Part shown: positions 58,117-64,000 of the stretch, one piece after another
How positions within the stretch are numbered: the stretch's first letter is position 1
Layout: each line of letters starts with the position of its first letter
NCBI GenBank assembly: GCA_002205125.1
Contig: NIOE01000004.1
Span: 124,001-188,000 of the forward strand
DNA length: 64,000 nucleotides
From: Roseateles noduli
GTDB lineage: Bacteria; Pseudomonadota; Gammaproteobacteria; Burkholderiales; Burkholderiaceae_C
Direction of reading: 5' to 3'
Notes under the pieces: model-generated
Told to the model about the DNA's origin: nothing
Databases searched by the model: none
What the model saw: only the letters and a program-made list of their open reading frames with translations
Position numbers and translations under genes: made by a program

Positions 58117-58217
58117 AATCGACGAATGTTGAAAGCATCCACCTCCCCGAGATGCCTAGCATTCCGCCATTCGCAAATTCGTCCGGGCGTCCGGACAGAC
58201 ACACGGGGAGAACCAAC

Positions 58218-60092
58218 ATGTGCGGCATCGTCGGCGCGGTCAGCCAGAAAGACATCGTTCCCATCCTGATCGAGGGCCTGAAGCGTCTCGAGTACCGCGG
58301 CTACGACTCGTGCGGCGTGGCGGTCCACCAGGATGGTCAACTGCTCCGGGCGCGCAGCACCTCGCGTGTCGCCGAGCTGCAGGCCTTGGCCGCGCAGGAC
58401 GGCGTGGCGGCGGGGACAGGTATTGCGCACACGCGCTGGGCGACGCACGGCGCGCCGGCGGTGCACAACGCGCATCCGCACTTCTCGCACGGCCCGGGCG
58501 CCGACGCGCACCAGCAGCCGGGCCGCGTGGCGCTGGTCCACAACGGCATCATCGAGAACCACGATGAACTGCGCGCCGAGCTGAAGTCGCGCGGCTACGT
58601 CTTCCACAGCCAGACCGACACCGAGGTCATCGCGCACCTGGTCGACTTCCACTACCACGGCGACCTGTTGGAGGCGGTGCAGACGGCGGTGGCGCAACTG
58701 CGCGGCGCCTACGGCATCGCGGTCTTCCACAAGGACGAGCCGCACCGCGTGATCGGCGCCCGCGAGGGTTCGCCGATGGTGCTGGGCGTCGGCAAGGACG
58801 AGTACGCCGGCGCGAACTTCGTCGCCTCCGACGCGATGGCGCTGGCCGGGGTGACCGACCAGATCGTGTACCTGGAGGAGGGCGACGTGGTCGACCTGCA
58901 GCTGGGCCGTTACTGGATCAGCAACAAGGATGCGACGACGGGGCGTTTCGTCAACGTCGAGCGCGAGGTGAAGACCGTGCACGCGCACAGCGGCGCGGCC
59001 GAGCTGGGCCCGTACCGGCACTACATGCAGAAGGAGATCTTCGAGCAGCCGGTGGCGATCGCCAACACGCTGGACGCGGTGCAGGGCATCAGCCCGGAGC
59101 TGTTCGGCGACGGCGCGTTCCGCGTGTTCAAGGAAGTCGACTCGGTGCTGATCCTGGCGTGCGGGACCAGCTACTACGCGGGCTCGACGGCGAAGTACTG
59201 GCTGGAGAGCATCGCCAAGATCCCGACCAGCGTGGAGATCGCGAGCGAGTACCGCTACCGCGACAGCGTGCCGAATCCGCGCACGCTGGTGGTGACGATC
59301 AGCCAGAGCGGCGAGACGGCGGACACGCTGGCGGCGCTCAAGCATGCGCGCTCGCTGGGGATGCTGCACACGCTGACGGTGTGCAACGTGTCGACGAGCG
59401 CGATGGTGCGGGAGTGCTCGCTGGCCTACATCACGCGCGCCGGCGCGGAGATCGGCGTGGCCTCGACGAAGGCGTTCACGACGCAGCTGGTGGGCCTGTT
59501 CCTGCTGACGCTGGCGCTGGCGCAGACGCGCGGGCATCTGGACGAGGAGCAGGAGCAGGAGCATCTGAAGGCGCTGCGTCACCTGCCGGTGGCGGTGCAG
59601 GCGGTGCTGGCGCTGGAGCCGCAGGTGATCGCGTGGAGCGAGGAATTCGCGCGCAAGGAGAACGCGCTGTTCCTGGGCCGCGGGCTGCATTACCCGATCG
59701 CGCTGGAAGGCGCGCTGAAGCTCAAGGAGATCAGCTACATCCACGCGGAGGCGTATCCGGCGGGTGAGCTGAAGCACGGCCCTCTGGCGCTGGTGACGGC
59801 GCAGATGCCGGTCGTGACGGTGGCTCCGAACGACACGCTGCTGGAGAAGCTCAAGAGCAACATGCAGGAAGTGCGCGCGCGCGGCGGCGAGCTGTTCGTG
59901 TTCGCCGACGGCGATACGAAGATCGACAGCGAGCCGGGGCTGCATGTCATCCGCATGCCGGAGCACTACGGCGCGCTGAGCCCGATCCTGCATACGGTGC
60001 CGCTGCAGCTGCTGGCGTATCACACAGCCTGCGCGCGCGGGACGGACGTGGACAAGCCGCGGAATCTGGCGAAGAGCGTGACGGTGGAGTGA
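58218..60092 (+). CDS. glmS: Glutamine-fructose-6-phosphate aminotransferase (isomerising)
   Basis: 624 residues, slightly above the usual 605-610. Makes glucosamine-6-phosphate for peptidoglycan and lipid A. Cys2 is the glutaminase nucleophile ([10 protein letters not shown]); [13 protein letters not shown] and [10 protein letters not shown] complete the domain. Two SIS domains follow ([33 protein letters not shown], and [14 protein letters not shown]), ending KSVTVE. The extra residues form an insertion [19 protein letters not shown] in the glutaminase domain. Confidence 0.97.
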   Translation: MCGIVGAVSQKDIVPILIEGLKRLEYRGYDSCGVAVHQDGQLLRARSTSRVAELQALAAQDGVAAGTGIAHTRWATHGAPAVHNAHPHFSHGPGADAHQQPGRVALVHNGIIENHDELRAELKSRGYVFHSQTDTEVIAHLVDFHYHGDLLEAVQTAVAQLRGAYGIAVFHKDEPHRVIGAREGSPMVLGVGKDEYAGANFVASDAMALAGVTDQIVYLEEGDVVDLQLGRYWISNKDATTGRFVNVEREVKTVHAHSGAAELGPYRHYMQKEIFEQPVAIANTLDAVQGISPELFGDGAFRVFKEVDSVLILACGTSYYAGSTAKYWLESIAKIPTSVEIASEYRYRDSVPNPRTLVVTISQSGETADTLAALKHARSLGMLHTLTVCNVSTSAMVRECSLAYITRAGAEIGVASTKAFTTQLVGLFLLTLALAQTRGHLDEEQEQEHLKALRHLPVAVQAVLALEPQVIAWSEEFARKENALFLGRGLHYPIALEGALKLKEISYIHAEAYPAGELKHGPLALVTAQMPVVTVAPNDTLLEKLKSNMQEVRARGGELFVFADGDTKIDSEPGLHVIRMPEHYGALSPILHTVPLQLLAYHTACARGTDVDKPRNLAKSVTVE

Positions 60093-60151
60093 GGGCTGTT
60101 TGACGTGACGACCGGCCCGCCCATGCGCGGACCTCGTCACCGCCCTCGACC

Positions 60152-60183
60152 AAAGCCCAGCTCCGCTGGGCTTTCTGCTTTTC
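60152..60183 (+). terminator. Terminator of glmS
   Basis: 10-bp stem AAAGCCCAGC/GCTGGGCTTT with TCC loop, then CTGCTTTTC. Confidence 0.9.
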
Positions 60184-60328
60184 GGGCCGCGCCAGCTCAT
60201 GAGCGGATCGTGCTGTCCGCAGCAGGAACGATCAGTGACTGCGCCGGACCGAGCCGGCAACATTTCCCTCGTTCGACGCCCGCGGTTTGCGCGGCCGTTC
60301 CTACACATCCAACGAGAGGGAAAAAACA

Positions 60329-62131
60329 GTGAAGCTGAAGCGACTGATCGCAGGCCTGGCGATGATCGGCCTGATCCATGCCCACGCCCATGCACAGGTC
60401 CCGCAGGAGGCGACAGGCGCGGACCTGATCGTGCACAACGCGAAGATCTTCACTGGCAACGCCGCGCAACCCGAGGCCTCCGCCCTGGCCGTCAAGGGCG
60501 GCCGCATCTACGCGGTCGGCACGGAAGCCGAGGTGCTGGCCTTGAAGAGCGCCAGCACGCGACTCATCGACTCCCGCGGCCGGCGGCTCATCCCGGGCCT
60601 CATCGACGCGCACACCCACGTGCTCAACGAAGGCGGCTACAACTCCACCCTGCGGTGGGACGGCGTGCCGACGCTGCGTCGCGCGCTTGCGATGCTGAGC
60701 GAGCAGGCCAAGCGGACCCCGGAAGGCCAGTGGGTGAAGGTGATCGGCGGCTGGTCGCCTTACCAGTTCGAGGAGAAACGCTTCCCCACCATCGAGGAAA
60801 TCCGCAAGGCCGTCCCCAACCGCCCGCTCATCGTCCAGTACGCCTACAACCGCGCCTTCCTGAACCAGCAGGCGATGGAAGCCTTCGGCTTGGGCACGGA
60901 CAAGTTCCCCAAGCTGCCTGACACCGTGCTGGAGAAGGACGCGCAGGGCCGCTACACCGGCGTGATCCAGGGCAACACCTTCATGTTCATCGCCCTCGAG
61001 ACCATGGTCCCCCAGTTGACCTTCGATGAGGAGGTCAGCTCGCTGGTCCAGACGGTCCACAGCCTCAACCGCGTCGGGGTCACGTCCATCGTCGATGCGG
61101 GCACGGGCTTCCGCGGCTATCCCAAGGCGCAACGCACCGTGGACGTTCTCGCGCGCGACAACCGCCTCAACATCCGCATGCCCTTCGTGGACATCCAGTT
61201 CGCCGACAACGTGGTGGACGCGCAGATCACGGCGATCACGAAGACGGCGCCGATCAGTCCCGGCCAGAACCTGCACCCGCAGCTCGCGCACGGGCACACC
61301 TATCGCGGCGCGGGCGAGCTGCTGTCGGCGGAGGTCCACGACCACGAGAACTTCGACCGTCCCGCGATCGTCATCCCGCCGGAAAAGTGGCGCGAACTGG
61401 TGGAGCGGGACATCGCCAAGCTGATCCAGCGGCGCATCCCTTTCCGTGAGCACATCAGCTACGACGAGAACATCACGCCCTTCCTCGATGCGCTCGAGAA
61501 GTTGAACGAGAAGACGCCGATCGACGGCCTGCGATGGAGCCTCGAACACGCAGAGACCATCAGTCCCGCCAACATCGCCCGCGTGAAGGCGCTGGGCGGC
61601 GGCATCGCCCTGGACACCAAGATGGCGCTGCACGGTGACGGCTTCATCAAGACCCACGGGCGCGACAAGGCGCTGATGACCCCGCGCCTGCGTCAGCTCG
61701 TCGACAGCGGCATCCCTCTGGCCATGACCACCGACGCTTTCCGAGCGGCTTCGTTCAATCCGTGGGTCGGCATCAGTTGGATGGTGTCCGGGAAGTCGGT
61801 CTCCGGCACCGAGGTCCTGGCGAAGGACAACCGTCTGACACGCGCCGAAGCGCTGGGGCTCTTCACGCGCAAGGCGGCGTGGTTCATGCACGCAGACGCC
61901 GAGGCTGGCGTGATCGCCCCGGGCTACCTCGCCGACTTCGTGCTGCTGGACAAGGACTACTTCAGCGTCGCGGAATCCCAGATCCCATCGATCAGCGCCG
62001 TCCTGACCGTCATGGACGGGCGCGTGGTCTACGGCGCGCAGGACTACGGTGCGATGTCGCCGGCCCTGCCGGAGATCCTGCCCGCCTGGTCACCGATCAA
62101 GCAGTTCGGCGGCTACTACACCGCTCGATGA
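60329..62131 (+). CDS. Exported YtcJ-type amidohydrolase
   Basis: 600 residues from GTG 60329 with purine-rich GAGAGGG before it. Signal peptide GLAMIGLIHAHAHAQ, then an amidohydrolase barrel: metal-binding His95/His97 in LIDAHTHV, VDAGTGF, LEHAETIS and AMTTDAF with later ligands; the end carries the composite beta domain (GYLADFVLLDKDYF, VMDGRVVYG). Family 3 (YtcJ-like) enzymes hydrolyse amides or formamides; substrate unknown. It overlaps the barrel gene by 4 bp, pairing a periplasmic hydrolase with an outer-membrane porin. Confidence 0.9.
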   Translation: MKLKRLIAGLAMIGLIHAHAHAQVPQEATGADLIVHNAKIFTGNAAQPEASALAVKGGRIYAVGTEAEVLALKSASTRLIDSRGRRLIPGLIDAHTHVLNEGGYNSTLRWDGVPTLRRALAMLSEQAKRTPEGQWVKVIGGWSPYQFEEKRFPTIEEIRKAVPNRPLIVQYAYNRAFLNQQAMEAFGLGTDKFPKLPDTVLEKDAQGRYTGVIQGNTFMFIALETMVPQLTFDEEVSSLVQTVHSLNRVGVTSIVDAGTGFRGYPKAQRTVDVLARDNRLNIRMPFVDIQFADNVVDAQITAITKTAPISPGQNLHPQLAHGHTYRGAGELLSAEVHDHENFDRPAIVIPPEKWRELVERDIAKLIQRRIPFREHISYDENITPFLDALEKLNEKTPIDGLRWSLEHAETISPANIARVKALGGGIALDTKMALHGDGFIKTHGRDKALMTPRLRQLVDSGIPLAMTTDAFRAASFNPWVGISWMVSGKSVSGTEVLAKDNRLTRAEALGLFTRKAAWFMHADAEAGVIAPGYLADFVLLDKDYFSVAESQIPSISAVLTVMDGRVVYGAQDYGAMSPALPEILPAWSPIKQFGGYYTAR

Positions 62132-63558
62132 GGCCCCCCGGACTGGCTCATCCCCCAGGGCGCTGGCCATCGACGGGCGGGGTGGTCGCGCGCGCGACGC
62201 GACTCGGCCTGCTCCTGCTGCTGCCGCTGGTGGCGGTCGATGCCGCGCTCGCCCAGTTCCGGCCCTTGCGATACGACGACGATGTCCGCGCCCAGCGCCA
62301 GTCGTGCAACGAGCAGGCGGACAGCGGCGGCATCGCCTGCTGGAAGGACCGCCCGGTCGGAGACGACCTGCGCCTGAGCGTCGGCGGCGACCTGCGCTGG
62401 CGCTACGAGCATGCCCGCCATCCGCGTTACGGGCTGGATCGCCAGGACCGATGGGGCGTGTTGATGCAGCGCGCCTCGGTCTTCGCCGACCTGAGCGCTG
62501 GCGAGCACTGGCGCGGCTTCGCCCAACTGGCCAGCTCGATCACCAACGGCCGCGCCGGCGGCCCGTCTCCGGTGGACGAGGACCGGCTGGATCCCACCAA
62601 CCTGTTCGTCGAATGGCGATCGCCGGTCGAGGAGGGCAGCATCGGCCTGCGTGCCGGCATCCAGGAGCTGCAATTCGGAACGGGACGGGCCATCGATGCC
62701 CGCGAGGGTCCGAACGTGCGACGCAGCTTCGATGCCGTCCGCGCCTACGTGACCCAGGGGGCCTGGCGTGTCGACGCCTTCGCCGCGGCGCCGCGGCAGA
62801 ACCGTGCCGGCAGCTTCGATGACGCCCGATCGAGGACGAAGACGCTGCGCGGCCTCTACGCGACCCGCACGAGCACCGTCACCTCCTGGGACGTCTATCT
62901 GCTGCACTTCGAAGACGAGGCCGGCCGCTACGCCCAAGGCGTGGCGCACGAACGCCGCTGGTCGCTCGGGACCCGCGCGTTCGGTGGCCGTCAAGCCTGG
63001 GACTGGAACTGGGAATTCGCCGTGCAGGGCGGCCGCTTCGGCGACGCCGACATCCGCGCCTGGTCGCTCGCCACGGACACCGGCTACACCTTCGAGGGGG
63101 TGGACGGTCAGCCGCGGGTGGCGCTGCTCCTCGCCGTCGCCAGCGGCGACAAGGATCCCCACGACGACCGCCTCGGCACCCTCAATCCGTTCTATCCGCG
63201 CGGCAACTACTTCGGCGACGAGGCGACGCTCGGACCCCGCAACTTCTTCAACATCCATCCGGCTCTGAGCCTGAAGGTCGCGCCGCGGGTCCAACTGAAC
63301 GCCAGCCTCGACTTCTTCTGGCGTCACAGCACCCGCGACGGCGTGTACGCGCCCAACGGGATGCTGTTCCGCGCTGCGGGGGACAGTCGTGCCCGCTATG
63401 TGGCGACCATCGCCTCGCTGGGCGCCACCTGGGTGGTGGCTCCGGGCTGGTCCACCACGGCGGTCGTCGCCTACGCGGAGCCCGGCGCATTCCTGCGCGA
63501 GACCGGCGCCGGCGACGTGCTGAGTTTCGTCAGCCTCAGTGCGCAGTACCGGTTCTGA
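62128..63558 (+). CDS. Alginate-export-like outer-membrane barrel
   Basis: 476 residues from ATG 62128. The long N-region (about 27 residues) precedes the signal core LGLLLLLPLVAVDAALAQ; a GTG at residue 20 could be the true start. Barrel strands with the family look: LSVGGDLRWRYEHARH, LMQRASVFADL, GLRAGIQELQFGTGRAIDARE, PFYPRGNYFGDEATLGPRN, and a terminal SLSAQYRF. The alginate-export domain family forms 18-stranded pores; here it probably passes the substrate of the amidohydrolase rather than alginate. Confidence 0.85.
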   Translation: MRPPGLAHPPGRWPSTGGVVARATRLGLLLLLPLVAVDAALAQFRPLRYDDDVRAQRQSCNEQADSGGIACWKDRPVGDDLRLSVGGDLRWRYEHARHPRYGLDRQDRWGVLMQRASVFADLSAGEHWRGFAQLASSITNGRAGGPSPVDEDRLDPTNLFVEWRSPVEEGSIGLRAGIQELQFGTGRAIDAREGPNVRRSFDAVRAYVTQGAWRVDAFAAAPRQNRAGSFDDARSRTKTLRGLYATRTSTVTSWDVYLLHFEDEAGRYAQGVAHERRWSLGTRAFGGRQAWDWNWEFAVQGGRFGDADIRAWSLATDTGYTFEGVDGQPRVALLLAVASGDKDPHDDRLGTLNPFYPRGNYFGDEATLGPRNFFNIHPALSLKVAPRVQLNASLDFFWRHSTRDGVYAPNGMLFRAAGDSRARYVATIASLGATWVVAPGWSTTAVVAYAEPGAFLRETGAGDVLSFVSLSAQYRF

Positions 63559-63610
63559 ACCCGTGAGGACCACTGCAACAGGCCACGCGCGCACCGAAGA
63601 AGAGACCCCG

Positions 63611-64000
63611 ATGCCCCCCTCTATCGACCACAACCCGGCCGTCCTGCGGCAGGCCATGAGCGACCACGCGTTTGCGGATGTCGTCGTCGTGCATCGCCAT
63701 CCGCTCATGCGGGCCGGCATTGCCGCGGCGCTGTCACCGACCTTGCTGGCCTGCGACGCCGGCGGCGCCACCGAGCCCCTGTGGACGGGCCCGGTCCGCC
63801 CGCGCCTGCTCGTGGGCGATCACGACGACGCCCTGCAGGCGCGTCTGGACGTGCCAGGTCGCGACGGTCCCGAGGGCGTCACCGGTCCGCACTGGCTCAT
63901 CGTCACCGCCACGGTGACGAGCCGGCGGGTCAGGCTGGCCTTGGCCGCCGGCGCGACGGGTTATGTCCACGCGTCGTGCTCGCTGGAGGAGTTGCGGGCG
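63611..64000 (+). CDS. NarL-like response regulator, degenerate receiver (3' end outside window)
   Basis: 130 residues before the window ends. ADVVVVHRHPLMRAGIAAAL matches the start of a receiver domain, and LALAAGATGYVHASCSLEEL matches its end (normally GAxGYLxKxxxxEEL). The acidic pair is replaced (VVHRHP) and the phosphoryl-acceptor Asp is hard to place (PRLLVGDHDDA is the nearest), while the Lys is His. A C-terminal LuxR HTH is expected beyond the window. Probably regulates the upstream amidohydrolase/barrel pair. Confidence 0.65.
   Translation, partial: MPPSIDHNPAVLRQAMSDHAFADVVVVHRHPLMRAGIAAALSPTLLACDAGGATEPLWTGPVRPRLLVGDHDDALQARLDVPGRDGPEGVTGPHWLIVTATVTSRRVRLALAAGATGYVHASCSLEELRA

Overview
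The window reads as ordinary chromosome of a very GC-rich betaproteobacterium of the order Burkholderiales, most likely from the Rubrivivax/Roseateles/Leptothrix neighbourhood. The grounds are gene order and families: lpxL-dapF-DUF484-xerC, purE-purK-sua5, tsaB-rimI-family 4 UDG, an SAH riboswitch in front of ahcY, PEP-CTERM sorting tails and a DUF2917 gene divergent from a LysR gene. The assignment is inference; no rRNA or other marker gene is present. I saw no insertion sequence, prophage, tRNA or CRISPR array.

Layout. 1-5.3 kb: end of a YgjP-type metallopeptidase, an MBL-fold hydrolase divergent from a MerR regulator with a likely shared operator, speD, a DUF898 membrane protein and an M48 peptidase. 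5.3-10.9 kb: a large S9 peptidase, an esterase, a SHOCT-PspC protein and a thioredoxin-TPR protein. 11-17 kb: purE-purK-sua5, then two lipoproteins (a degenerate SGNH protein and an alpha/beta hydrolase) and an OmpW barrel. 17.2-22.8 kb: tsaB-rimI-udg-GGDEF/EAL-midA with overlapping or abutting genes. 22.9-24.1 kb: a lower-GC, Shedu-like nuclease gene that looks acquired and possibly truncated. 24.1-34.9 kb: cca, a small PEP-CTERM-like protein, GST, lytic transglycosylase, two 5-formyl-THF cyclo-ligase paralogs, LysR/DUF2917, a TfoX-like protein, pepQ, a P-domain PEP-CTERM protein and a second OmpW.

35-38.3 kb is the methyl-cycle operon ahcY-tlyA-metF behind an SAH riboswitch; metK at 48.6 kb and speD at 2.5 kb complete a strong S-adenosylmethionine theme. 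38.3-40.5 kb holds a HAD phosphatase, an orphan gene overlapping it, an oxidoreductase-like small protein, infA and a 72-residue hypothetical. 41-45.1 kb is an SDR and an aldo/keto reductase flanking two tandem AraC paralogs. 45.1-48.5 kb: a YcaQ-type glycosylase and two tandem receiver-GGDEF paralogs. 49.9-53.3 kb: lpxL-dapF-DUF484-xerC, then an unrecognised outer-membrane-like protein.

The most unusual locus is 55.1-56.3 kb: five TTATCGG/CCGATAA half-sites in nested palindromes run up to the start codon of a lone AAA/STAND-like ATPase with a likely C-terminal winged helix, which suggests a self-controlled ATPase of unknown role. The window ends with rlmI, an Lrp regulator divergent from glmS with a 14-bp inverted repeat between them, and an amidohydrolase / outer-membrane barrel pair followed by a cut-off, apparently phosphoryl-site-less response regulator.
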